This document shows, piece by piece, positions 8,075-15,926 of a stretch of 15,965 bases of DNA. This DNA is from Clostridia bacterium. GTDB lineage: Bacteria > Bacillota > Clostridia > Oscillospirales > CAG-272. The position numbers and the translations under genes are program-made. Below the pieces are notes generated by a model, which did no database searches, was not told the origin of the DNA, and saw only the letters and a list, made by a program, of their open reading frames with translations. Where the stretch lies: contig JAFQOC010000403.1 in NCBI GenBank assembly GCA_017420845.1, positions 1 to 15,965 of the forward strand, given 5' to 3'. Within the stretch, counting starts at the first letter, position 1; the number at the start of each line of letters is the position of its first letter.

Positions 8075-10234
8075 TTATAGTCTGTACTGGATCTCGGTAA
8101 CGATGTTGGTAATCAGACTGACGATCTTTCCAACCAGAGTGGTGAACAGAACGGCCAGGAACATGATGAACACCATACCCACAACAGTACCCAGGACGGT
8201 GATCACGTTCTTACCCATGGAGTAGTCATGGGTGACCATGGTTCCGAAGAACACCAAGAGCCCCAGCCAGATGAAAGCAAAGCTGCTGATGAAGGCGATG
8301 ATATCGGTCTCGGTGCTGATACAGAAGTTGGAGAAAACGGTGACGGGAACGACCAGCAGAGGAATGGGGAGCAGGGAGTAGCTGCAAGCGATGAAAATAT
8401 CCTTGAAGCTGCCCTCACCCTCAAACAGAGTGGTCAGACACCAGTTAGCCAGTACGAACAGGAACAGAGGAACGAGCACGCCCAGAACCTGTGCCCAGAC
8501 ACTTGCCAAGCTCGCGAAGGGATCAAGCAGATAGCCCTGACCGATGGCCTGATAGTAGAAGGTAGCGATGGTCAGCACGATGAAGAAGACAGCGCCGCGG
8601 ACCGAGCCTCTCTTCTCATGCTTCAGATCCCAGAAGCCATCGAAGGGATGGAAAATGAGGTGGAAGCCGAAGGCGATCTCCTGACCGAAGGTTCTCTTCT
8701 TACCGGAGACGGCCACGCGCTTGTTGATCTTGCCCATCCACTTGAAGAAGAGGACGACAGCCACGATCAACGCCACGATGAGGAGTAGCAGGAGCAGGAA
8801 GTAGGTGGACATCCACTCCTTACGCAGCTCCTTGTAGGAGTTGGACCAGTTGTCGGTGTCGTAGGCAGACTCGAAGTAGGACAGAGAGTTGGCGTAATCC
8901 TTGTTACGGTACATAGCCTGGCCGATACCGACGTAGGCGGAGTCAAAGTTGGAGTTACGCTTCAGCACGTCGGTCCAGAGGTTGATGGCCAGATCGAAGT
9001 CCTGGGTGGCCTCGGCGGCGATGGCATCCAGCAGGATGTCGCCGTACTCGGTTCTCTGGAAGACGGTGATGTTATCGTTGGTCTTATCCAGGACCAGCAT
9101 GGTCTCGCCCTGGTAAGCCACGGCCTCGATGGAGCCCAGGTTGCCCAGCATGGTACCGTTGTCACCGAAGGCGAACAGGAGGTTACCGTCGAAGTCGTAG
9201 GTGTAGATACGGTTACGCTTCTCGTCGATGATGGACCAAGTGTTCTCAGGACCGACGGCGGCATCGATGATGGTGGAAACACCGGTGATGTCATCGGTGG
9301 AACGGATGGAGTAGTCGATCTCACCGGCGGGCATCCAGAAGCCGTTACGTCTCATGATCTCGGTACCGTTGGCGTTCAGAAGCTTAACGGGGGAGTTGGT
9401 ACCCGTCTTATCCTTGCCCCTGATAGCACCCTCGACGGCGCCGGGATCAATGGTGGAGGTGGTCACGTAGACCAGGTTCATGGACTTGTTGATGGCGATG
9501 TTGTTGAACTCGGTGGAGACCTTCTGCTCGGAAGCGGCACGCTGCTCATCGGTCTGGAAGCGACGCCAGATGATCTCCCAAGCCGTCATCTGAACGGCCT
9601 GAGCACCAATGAAACCGGTGAACTCGCCCTCGTCGGTCATGACGATGATACCCTGATAGGTGGTAGAGGAAACCACGTAGAGACGGTTGTAAGCATCTAC
9701 GGCCATAGCCACGGGCTTATACACAGACTCCTCGTCGAACAGGGAGGACTCGGGCTCTTCAATGATGCGCTGGAACTCACCGTCCTCGTCGAAGACAACG
9801 ATACGGTTGGAGCCGGTGTCGCAGACCCAGATCAGCTTGCCGTACTTTTCGTTGGGCTCACTGACGAAAACGCCCTGAGGAGCGGTCAGCTTATCGGGAA
9901 CACCCTGGTCGTTGGAGAAGGTGGTGATGGTGAACTTGGCCTTGTAGTACTGGTCAAGGACCACGATACGGTTGTTACCGGTATCGGCAATATAGACGTT
10001 ACCGGCGTCGTCGGTGATCATATCACCGGGGTTCTCGATGGGAAGCTCCAGGCCCATGTCCACCGAGTTCACGGCCTTGATGGCGGTGTAGGCGTCGGGG
10101 GAATACAGGGCATTACCGTACACGTCGTAGGTGTAGGTCTGGTAGGCGGAGCTGGCACCGGCGGTTACGGAGAACGCGGTGATGACCATCAGAACCGCAA
10201 AGAAGGTACACAGAATTTTATTGAATTTCTTCAT
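8075..10234 (-). CDS. Exported NHL beta-propeller - TPR - YIP1 membrane protein
   Basis: A 719-aa protein. It has a signal peptide (1 to about 29), then about six NHL-type propeller blades at roughly 68-104 (with IADTGNNRIVVLD), 119-160 (VCDTGSNRIVVFD), 174-210, 243-295, 322-357 and 366-402. A TPR-like helical pair follows at about 403-460, then a strong membrane segment at 476-498, a basic linker, and from about 525 a YIP1-type domain (HPFDGFWDLKHEKRGS, then about five membrane segments to the end). The predicted topology puts the propeller and TPR outside and the basic linker inside. NHL propellers are protein- or ligand-binding platforms; the YIP1 domain has no assigned function in bacteria that I know. 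Sitting between the two permease pairs, it may scaffold binding protein, DUF5696 protein and channel (inference). The start has AGGAGG 11 bases upstream. It is 28 bases from the DUF5696 gene. Confidence 0.93.
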   Translation of the reverse strand: MKKFNKILCTFFAVLMVITAFSVTAGASSAYQTYTYDVYGNALYSPDAYTAIKAVNSVDMGLELPIENPGDMITDDAGNVYIADTGNNRIVVLDQYYKAKFTITTFSNDQGVPDKLTAPQGVFVSEPNEKYGKLIWVCDTGSNRIVVFDEDGEFQRIIEEPESSLFDEESVYKPVAMAVDAYNRLYVVSSTTYQGIIVMTDEGEFTGFIGAQAVQMTAWEIIWRRFQTDEQRAASEQKVSTEFNNIAINKSMNLVYVTTSTIDPGAVEGAIRGKDKTGTNSPVKLLNANGTEIMRRNGFWMPAGEIDYSIRSTDDITGVSTIIDAAVGPENTWSIIDEKRNRIYTYDFDGNLLFAFGDNGTMLGNLGSIEAVAYQGETMLVLDKTNDNITVFQRTEYGDILLDAIAAEATQDFDLAINLWTDVLKRNSNFDSAYVGIGQAMYRNKDYANSLSYFESAYDTDNWSNSYKELRKEWMSTYFLLLLLLIVALIVAVVLFFKWMGKINKRVAVSGKKRTFGQEIAFGFHLIFHPFDGFWDLKHEKRGSVRGAVFFIVLTIATFYYQAIGQGYLLDPFASLASVWAQVLGVLVPLFLFVLANWCLTTLFEGEGSFKDIFIACSYSLLPIPLLVVPVTVFSNFCISTETDIIAFISSFAFIWLGLLVFFGTMVTHDYSMGKNVITVLGTVVGMVFIMFLAVLFTTLVGKIVSLITNIVTEIQYRL

Positions 10235-10245
10235 TATTATATATA

Positions 10246-10251
10246 CCTCCT
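10246..10251 (-). promoter_or_regulatory. Ribosome binding site of the NHL-YIP1 gene
   Basis: AGGAGG lies 11 bases before the ATG at 10232-10234, in the 19-base gap after the first MalG-like permease. The intervening TATATATAAT resembles a -10 box, but a start from it would fall inside the coding sequence and there is no -35 partner, so I read it only as an A/T-rich spacer that keeps the site open. Confidence 0.75.
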
Positions 10252-10253
10252 GA

Positions 10254-11126
10254 TTAGTCTTTCATACCCGAGGAACCCATCGTTTCGATGATGTTCGACT
10301 GGGAGATGATGAAGATGATGATGGGGACCAGCATCATGATCACCTGGGAAGCAGCACCCGCACCCGCACGCTTGATACCACCTGCCAGGATCTGGCCGAT
10401 TGCGTAGTTGAAGGACTTGAACTGCTCGGAATAGATGTACATGGACGCGCCTGCGTTCCACAGACCCTGGAAGGAGTAGATGATCAGAGTCAGCCATGCG
10501 GGCTTAACCATGGGCATGGCGATGACCCAGAAGATCTTCAGCTCTCTCGCGCCATCCAAACGGGCGGACTCCAGAACCGAGTCGTTGACGTTGGTATCCA
10601 TAAACTGCTTCATGAGGTACAGACCCAGGGAGGAACACCATGCGGGGACGATCAGAGCCCAGTAGGTATCCAGCCAGTGGAGGGCGGACATCAGAATGAA
10701 GGAGGTGATGGCGGTAACGGTCGCGTTGAACATCAGGGACATCTGGACGGTCTGGAACATGAAGTCGCGGCCGGGGAACTTGATCTTCGCCAGGGAGTAT
10801 GCGGCCAGAGAGGCGAGGAACAGGTGGCCTGCGGTACCTGCCACAGACACCAGAACGGTGTTAAAGATGTAACGGGAGAAGGGGACCCAGGAGATGTTCA
10901 TCAGGGTGAACAGATCCTTGAAGTTCTTCAGGGTGGGGGACATAACGTAGAAACGAGGGGGGTACATCCAGAGCTCATCCAGAGGCTTCAGAGACTGCAT
11001 GATAACGTAGACCATGGGCAGGAACATGAACGCGCCCAGAAGGACAAGGATGACCGAAATACCGGCGTCGCCGCCCGCGGAGCGGGCGAGGACGACCTTA
11101 TGCTTTCTTGTTCTTAATTTTGCCAT
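10254..11126 (-). CDS. Carbohydrate ABC transporter permease, MalG-type (first pair)
   Basis: A 290-aa channel subunit of normal MalG length. The basic N-terminus is followed by membrane segments at about 22-44, 87-110, 125-147, 154-174, 208-226 and 258-276. The EAA loop at about 186-209 (ESARLDG, then MPMVKP) is intact, so an ATPase partner is needed but is absent from the window. The outer loop between segments 3 and 4 is only about eight residues, in contrast to the second MalG-like protein at 121-1221. The C-terminal ending (IIETMGSSGMKD) resembles a tail I recall from Paenibacillus and clostridial sugar permeases. The ATG sits one base after the stop of its MalF-like partner, a coupled arrangement. 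The ribosome site is weak (AGGT eight bases upstream), so initiation probably depends on the ribosome finishing the previous gene. Confidence 0.95.
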   Translation of the reverse strand: MAKLRTRKHKVVLARSAGGDAGISVILVLLGAFMFLPMVYVIMQSLKPLDELWMYPPRFYVMSPTLKNFKDLFTLMNISWVPFSRYIFNTVLVSVAGTAGHLFLASLAAYSLAKIKFPGRDFMFQTVQMSLMFNATVTAITSFILMSALHWLDTYWALIVPAWCSSLGLYLMKQFMDTNVNDSVLESARLDGARELKIFWVIAMPMVKPAWLTLIIYSFQGLWNAGASMYIYSEQFKSFNYAIGQILAGGIKRAGAGAASQVIMMLVPIIIFIISQSNIIETMGSSGMKD

Positions 11127-11137
11127 ATCAATTACCT
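11124..11137 (-). promoter_or_regulatory. Coupled stop/start junction of first permease pair
   Basis: The MalF-like gene ends in TGA at 11128-11130, one base (11127) separates it, and the MalG-like ATG is at 11124-11126. Only a weak AGG (11135-11137) precedes it, unlike the strong sites of the other genes, so translational coupling by terminating ribosomes is the likely initiation route. Confidence 0.7.
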
Positions 11138-12072
11138 ATCTTCGACAGAAGTCTCTTAACGAGCATGTTGGCACCGATCATCATAAGGAACAGAATCACG
11201 GCGATAGCGGACGAATAACCGATCTCGTAACGCATTCCACCATAGTCATTCAAATGGTGCATGATGGTGTGTGCGCAGTAGTTGACCGAGGGGAAGCCTG
11301 CCAGGGCGTCTACGATACCACCGAAGCCGAAGGCACCGGTGATGGACATGATTGCACCGAACATCAGCTGAGGCTTCATGGAGGGCAGGGTGATGTAGTA
11401 GAGCTCCTGCCAACGGTTCTTGACACCGTCCACAGCACCTGCCTCGAAGAGGGCTCTGTCGATACCCTGAAGACCTGCGATGAACGCCAGGAAGGAGGTG
11501 CCGAGGGAGGTCCAGAGGGAGACCACGATACACAGGGGCATAACGTAGGTCTCATCCTTGAACCAGTTGATGGGCTCGTTGATGATACCCAGCTTCTCCA
11601 GGGTGGCGTTTGCCCAACCGTAGGAGTCGGAGGAGAACAGGGTACCCCAGATCAGGTAGACCTGACCCGAGATGGAGGGGGCGTAGAAGACCAGGGTAAC
11701 CAGTGCGCGGATCTTGGGAGGCAGCTCGTTGATGAACCATGCCACCAGATAGGACATGATGTAGGACGAGGGGCCTACAATGCACGCGAAGATGAAGGTG
11801 TTCTTGATGGCGATGAGGAAGATATCGTCATCGAAGAACAGGGTAACGTAGTTTTTCAGCCAGACGATGTTGGGGAACTCCAGCATGTTAAAGTCTGTGA
11901 AGCTGATGACGATGGACAGCACGACCGGCACGACGGTAAAGAGGGTAAACAGGATCATGTAAGGCGCAACCATGAAGTAGGCGACCCAGTTCTGTCTGAT
12001 CTCTTTGAGCTTCCATTGAGCCATGGTCAGCTCGCGCGAGGCGGCTTGCTTCGAAGCCTTTTTTGTAGCCAT
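11128..12072 (-). CDS. Sugar ABC transporter permease, MalF-type (first pair)
   Basis: A 314-aa channel subunit. A Lys/Ala-rich cytoplasmic start (1 to about 28) leads to membrane segments near 31-55, 90-113, 122-142, 176-200, 233-252 and 283-304. The EAA loop at about 209-233 carries FEAGAVDG and ends in TLPSMKP, the helix that docks into the nucleotide-binding subunit. The length and segment pattern match ordinary MalF-like proteins of Bacillota that lack the large enterobacterial outer domain. The outer loop between segments 3 and 4 (about 143-174) includes NEPINW, a common pattern at this spot in the family. AAGGAGAG lies about seven bases before the ATG; the gene begins 49 bases after the binding-protein stop and is coupled to the following permease. 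The substrate is probably that of the adjacent binding protein (inference from position). Confidence 0.95.
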   Translation of the reverse strand: MATKKASKQAASRELTMAQWKLKEIRQNWVAYFMVAPYMILFTLFTVVPVVLSIVISFTDFNMLEFPNIVWLKNYVTLFFDDDIFLIAIKNTFIFACIVGPSSYIMSYLVAWFINELPPKIRALVTLVFYAPSISGQVYLIWGTLFSSDSYGWANATLEKLGIINEPINWFKDETYVMPLCIVVSLWTSLGTSFLAFIAGLQGIDRALFEAGAVDGVKNRWQELYYITLPSMKPQLMFGAIMSITGAFGFGGIVDALAGFPSVNYCAHTIMHHLNDYGGMRYEIGYSSAIAVILFLMMIGANMLVKRLLSKIGN

Positions 12073-12121
12073 TGACTTTCTCTCCTTATTTAGATTGAAG
12101 TGATGGGAACGCGATCGGGGA

Positions 12122-15100
12122 TCAGACGCCGGTCAGGCGGGCAGCATCCTCCAGGAAGCCGACCATGCACTTGAGCTGAGTGGTCAGCTCCTCGGTGTGT
12201 CTGTAAACCTCATAGGAGAAGCAGTTGCGCAGCTTCTTCTTGTCAGCCTTGGTGAGGCTGGTATCGGTCATATCGTAGCCCATGACCTCGGTTCTGTCGG
12301 CAATGAACTTGGAGCCGTCGGGATCCAACCGGTCGTACAGAGCCTTGACGGCATCGGCGGCGAAGGCAAGCTCGGCAGCGTCGTCGCTTCTGATGGCGCT
12401 TTCGACCTGAAGCATCAGAGCCTCGTACTCGGCCTTGAACTGACTGTTCTCACGCATGAGACCGACCAGCTCCTCGATCTGAGCCAGGCGCTTGGTGAGC
12501 TTATCCTTGTACTGCAGGTTCTCGTTGTCGCTGTCGGCCAGGGTCTCCAGGTTGAACTCGTTGCGCTTACGCTCGATTTCCTTATTAATGGTATTGATGT
12601 AAGCAAGAAGAGCGTCGGAGGGGTTGACCTTATCGTTGTATGCGCTGAGGAAGGCGAAGTTGGTGTAACGGTCGATGATGTAGGCACCGGGGTAGTTAGG
12701 CACGGAGCCCAGGTTGTTGAACTGAGCCTGAACCTGCTCATACTCGGCGGTGGTCCAAGGCAGAGAAGCCAGAGCGTTCTTGTTGGCCACAGCCTGCTTT
12801 GCGGAGGGACCCATGATGGCGACCATCTCGTTGGAGAAGCCGACCTGGCAGGTCTCACCGGTGTAACACTTCATGAACTCCCAAGAGCTGTCGGTCTTGT
12901 CGCAGCCCTTGACCATGACGGAGGCGGAAACGCCGGAGATGGACACGTTGTTGATGATGGCCTTGCCATTCTCATCGTAGCCGCGGATCTCACCGGGCAG
13001 GGGCATGAACTCCCACTTACCGTTGATCTCGGTTGCGAAGACCTTCAGCTGGTTGTAAAGACCCGTGTAGTCACCCAGCAGGATGGGCATCTCACCGGTA
13101 CGGAAACGGTTGGCCGCGTCGTACTGGTAGGGGAAGGAGTACATGGTGAAGAGGTTACACATCTTCTCGAAGGAAGCCAGACCAATCTTGGAATCCAGAT
13201 TGATGCGCATACCGTCGTCAGCGAAGAGGTCGCCGCCCTGCTGATACAGGAAGATCTTATAATCGGTAGGAAGACCGATCTGCATGTTGTTGGCCTGCAG
13301 GGTAGGAATGGTAGCCATGAGGTCATCCCAGGTCTTGGGAACCTCCAGACCCAGGTCAGCCAGAATGTCGATACGAACGAACATCATGGGGAAGCCCTGT
13401 GTCTCGGGCAGACCGTAGTAGTGCATCTGCTCGTCGGCGTCCTCGATACCCAGGACGATCATGGCGGCTTCATTAAAGTTATTGGTAGTATACTCCTCGA
13501 AATCGTCAAAGGTCTCGATGTTCAGAAGAGCGGAACGGATGGCGTAGTTGATGACGTCACCCTGACCCAGACCCAAGTAGACGTCGGGGCCGGAGCCTGC
13601 CAGAATGGAAGGAAGCAGGGTACCGCCGGCGACCAGCTTCAAGTCGATGGCGATGTTGGTCTTGGGGGTGAAGTCGTTGTTGATGAGGTTACGGATAACC
13701 TGGGACTGGTCACGAGCGGTTGCCAGCCAGACCTCGGTAGCGGTCTCGTCGGTCTCCTCCAGAGCACCCATGCTGTTGTAGTCACGCCAGAAGGACTGCC
13801 AGAAGCCCTTGACCTCATGGATGAAGGTCTGGAAGAAGTTAGGAGTTGCCTTGGGCAGCTCGGTGTTGGCGGGCTGGATCTGGATGTAGTCCAGCTGCAG
13901 GGGCTGAGTCTGGGCGTCGGACAGGAAGGTACCCAGGGTACCGATGTAGGACTTGAGGTTGGCCAAGTTCTTTGCCACCTCATCGTCATCCTTACCCATC
14001 TCGTCCAGCAGACGGGCGACCTTTTCCAGGGTTGCCACGTTGGAGGACTTCTCACCGGCGATGAGGGTCAGCTCATCGGCCAGATCGTAGAGGTTCTGGG
14101 ACTGGATGACCATGTCCACCATAACGTCGGGCATAACCTGAGAGAAGCCGTAGTCGCGGTACTGGTCAGGGGAGATACCCGTCAGCTTGATGATGTCCAG
14201 ATAGTCCTTGTTGACCGAGTTCAGAATGTCGGTCACGCGGCGGACCACGTCACCCATCTTACCGAGAGTGACCTCCAGGCGGATGGTGTAGACCACGTCC
14301 TTCTCCAGGTAGACCTGGAAGGACTTCTGCTGATCCTTCTTATCGATCTTACCGTCGCCGTTGGTGTCCTCCTTACCGGTTGCCAGGGGGGTGACCTGCC
14401 ACTCGGCGGAGTAGTCGTAAGCCAGCTTCAGCGCCTCCTCAAAGGGAGCGCCGTTGTAGTAGCCCTTAGCGTCCTCGGCAAGGCCCTCAGAGTAGAGGTA
14501 CATGGAACGGCAGGTAGACATACCGTCCAGCACGTCCTGACGGAAGCGGGCGACGATGTCGTACATACCGGAGGAGGAGACCTTGAAGCGGTACTCCACC
14601 CACTGACCGGCCGTAGCCCACTTGTCGCCGCCGATGGTGTTCAGCACCGAGCAGGTGGTATCGGTGGGAGAGTTGATGGCGCAGGAGCGGTCCTCCACGG
14701 GGTAGATGGTCTTGTTGGACATGATGGTTGCCAGCTCGGCCTCGATCTTGATGGTATCCTGACCTGCGGGCACACCGGCGTGCCGCGCGATGTACATCTC
14801 GTAGGGAATGATGTCCGCAAGAGGATACAGGGTGATGGCCTTGATGGACATGGGCTCGTTCTGGCCCTCAAGGGTGATCTTGTTGGCACCGGCGTTCAGC
14901 ACGAACTCGAAGTTCTCGGTGTAGTAGCCGCTGGAATCCTTCAAATAATAGGTCATCCATTCGGGCTCGTCGGTGGTGGTGGGTCTGATCTCGTTTCTGG
15001 TGATGTCGCGCTGGAAGAAGCGAACGCCGTACTCGTCGGCGAACTCGGACATCTCCTGAGTCACGAAATCAGGGAAGGTGATGTAAGACTTGCCGTCCTT

Positions 15101-15649
15101 CTCAATAACCTCATAGCCCACTGCCTTGGCCTCGGAGACCAGGGAAGAGTCGATCTCGAAGTCCACGTAGTTGTTGACCCAACGCTTGGGCAGGGTCAGG
15201 AAGCGGGCCTCGGAGAAGGGCACCTTGTCGTTAATCTTCAGAATACGCTCGATAGACGTGGAGCGGTTCTGGTCGGGGTAATACTCGATCTTAATGGCGT
15301 ACTTGGCGGTCTCGGGGACGTCAACGGTCCAGGAGACGGAGCCGGTTGCCGGAGTGTACAGAGCCTGAACGCCGCCCTTGCTCTCCATCTTGAAGCCATC
15401 GCCGTCCGCGACGAACTGATCAATGGGAACCTGGATGGTCTCTTTTGCTCCCTTCACGTCGGCGTTCTTCTCGGAATACTCTTCGTAAGAGATTGCGTTG
15501 AGCAACTCACGGAGCTCTTCCAGGGTTACGTCGGTGATCGAATCTCCGGAATGATCTTCCGAAGCGGATGCGAGTACGACTACGTTGCCGATCAGCATGG
15601 TCAGGCAAAGCAGAAACGCTACGATCCGTGTGAATTTCTTTTCCCTCAT
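12122..15649 (-). CDS. Large multidomain extracellular solute-binding protein
   Basis: A 1175-aa exported protein, versus the usual 400-550 aa for sugar-binding proteins. The signal peptide is about 1-30 (ending ASAS); there is no lipobox, since its Cys follows Leu. Residues about 73-280 form a carbohydrate-binding-module-like beta domain (VSWTVDVPETAKYAIKIEYY). About 299-595 is a second one (IEAELATI; GQWVEYRFKVSSSGMYDI; LQLDYIQIQP) interrupted by an EF-hand-like loop (428-439) and a helical stretch (about 465-580, with YRDYGF). About 637-1000 is the two-lobe family-1 binding fold (GSGPDVYLGLGQGD at 686-699; PKTWDDL at 771-777; RTGEMPILLGDY at 850-861). About 1008-1175 is a helical tail rich in Glu/Lys. 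AGGAGG nine bases upstream fixes the start. It is the first gene of the operon and presumably feeds one or both permease pairs. The two front domains suggest it grips a polymer or glycan surface (inference). Confidence 0.92.
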   Translation of the reverse strand: MREKKFTRIVAFLLCLTMLIGNVVVLASASEDHSGDSITDVTLEELRELLNAISYEEYSEKNADVKGAKETIQVPIDQFVADGDGFKMESKGGVQALYTPATGSVSWTVDVPETAKYAIKIEYYPDQNRSTSIERILKINDKVPFSEARFLTLPKRWVNNYVDFEIDSSLVSEAKAVGYEVIEKDGKSYITFPDFVTQEMSEFADEYGVRFFQRDITRNEIRPTTTDEPEWMTYYLKDSSGYYTENFEFVLNAGANKITLEGQNEPMSIKAITLYPLADIIPYEMYIARHAGVPAGQDTIKIEAELATIMSNKTIYPVEDRSCAINSPTDTTCSVLNTIGGDKWATAGQWVEYRFKVSSSGMYDIVARFRQDVLDGMSTCRSMYLYSEGLAEDAKGYYNGAPFEEALKLAYDYSAEWQVTPLATGKEDTNGDGKIDKKDQQKSFQVYLEKDVVYTIRLEVTLGKMGDVVRRVTDILNSVNKDYLDIIKLTGISPDQYRDYGFSQVMPDVMVDMVIQSQNLYDLADELTLIAGEKSSNVATLEKVARLLDEMGKDDDEVAKNLANLKSYIGTLGTFLSDAQTQPLQLDYIQIQPANTELPKATPNFFQTFIHEVKGFWQSFWRDYNSMGALEETDETATEVWLATARDQSQVIRNLINNDFTPKTNIAIDLKLVAGGTLLPSILAGSGPDVYLGLGQGDVINYAIRSALLNIETFDDFEEYTTNNFNEAAMIVLGIEDADEQMHYYGLPETQGFPMMFVRIDILADLGLEVPKTWDDLMATIPTLQANNMQIGLPTDYKIFLYQQGGDLFADDGMRINLDSKIGLASFEKMCNLFTMYSFPYQYDAANRFRTGEMPILLGDYTGLYNQLKVFATEINGKWEFMPLPGEIRGYDENGKAIINNVSISGVSASVMVKGCDKTDSSWEFMKCYTGETCQVGFSNEMVAIMGPSAKQAVANKNALASLPWTTAEYEQVQAQFNNLGSVPNYPGAYIIDRYTNFAFLSAYNDKVNPSDALLAYINTINKEIERKRNEFNLETLADSDNENLQYKDKLTKRLAQIEELVGLMRENSQFKAEYEALMLQVESAIRSDDAAELAFAADAVKALYDRLDPDGSKFIADRTEVMGYDMTDTSLTKADKKKLRNCFSYEVYRHTEELTTQLKCMVGFLEDAARLTGV
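14333..14368 (-). other. EF-hand / dockerin-like calcium loop in the binding protein
   Basis: Residues 428-439 read DTNGDGKIDKKD, with Asp/Asn at loop positions 1, 3, 5, 9 and 12, Gly at 6 and Ile at 8. This is the classic Ca2+-binding 12-residue pattern; the final Asp instead of Glu is as in dockerins. Only one such loop is visible, so this is not a complete dockerin; it probably stabilises a beta-domain insertion. Confidence 0.6.
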
Positions 15650-15658
15650 TACACTTTT

Positions 15659-15664
15659 CCTCCT
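15659..15664 (-). promoter_or_regulatory. Ribosome binding site of the binding-protein gene
   Basis: AGGAGG with nine bases to the ATG at 15647-15649. It settles the start and gives a coherent signal peptide directly after it. The in-frame alternatives upstream on this strand belong to another frame and are not needed. Confidence 0.85.
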
Positions 15665-15709
15665 GTGTGGATTTTGGCTTGCGGCTCGGGAAAAACCGTA
15701 GGCCAGGCG

Positions 15710-15734
15710 GGTATGATGCTGCCGTCAACATACC
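15710..15734. promoter_or_regulatory. Imperfect 25-bp dyad in the operon leader (possible operator)
   Basis: GGTATGATG and CAACATACC flank a seven-base centre; eight of nine positions are complementary. It lies 61-85 bases before the first start codon, where a repressor or activator could bind, and it would also form a hairpin in the mRNA. It contains TTGACG on the minus strand, -35-like, but no acceptable -10 sits 16-18 bases beyond it. An operator role is only a possibility. Confidence 0.35.
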
Positions 15735-15926
15735 GTTGCGAATGTACCGCTCCTTACCTCTCCTGCGCGTCCGCCGGTATCGGCCTTCCCGGCAGTCGGG
15801 CACTCACGAAAGACGGATCACGCAGAGGTAGGCGTGACCGTCCCATGGGCTCTCAGCCGAAAACAGCGAGACACATATGGGGCAGGACAGGCAGAATTCA
15901 GTCGGCAAGCCTATCTCAAAACAGGA

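Noticed and set aside
2245..8100. An uninterrupted plus-strand open frame of 1951 codons, opposite the DUF5696 gene
   Set aside because: It is in the complementary register of a gene with a signal peptide, family motifs and ribosome site. Its translation is low-complexity (Val/Leu/Gln/Gly/His-rich) with no domain, and it is open only because the sense gene lacks TTA, CTA and TCA codons.
10235..10253. TATATATAAT as an internal promoter before the NHL-YIP1 gene
   Set aside because: No -35 element at proper spacing, and transcription would begin inside the coding sequence.
11014..12075. Plus-strand open frame opposite the first MalF-like permease
   Set aside because: Same-register antisense shadow; no plausible ribosome site or domain.
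15507..15803. Minus-strand 98-codon open frame overlapping the start of the binding-protein gene
   Set aside because: It starts at GTG without a ribosome site, is Arg/Lys-rich, and runs out of frame into the signal peptide region of the true gene.
15754..15846. Possible 30-codon Arg/Pro-rich leader peptide on the minus strand
   Set aside because: No good ribosome site precedes its ATG, and there is no codon run or attenuator arrangement to support it.
15845..15870. GGCTGAGAG resembling part of a thiamine-pyrophosphate riboswitch
   Set aside because: The second conserved half (CTGATCTGGATAATGCC-like) is missing, and the operon is a sugar transporter.
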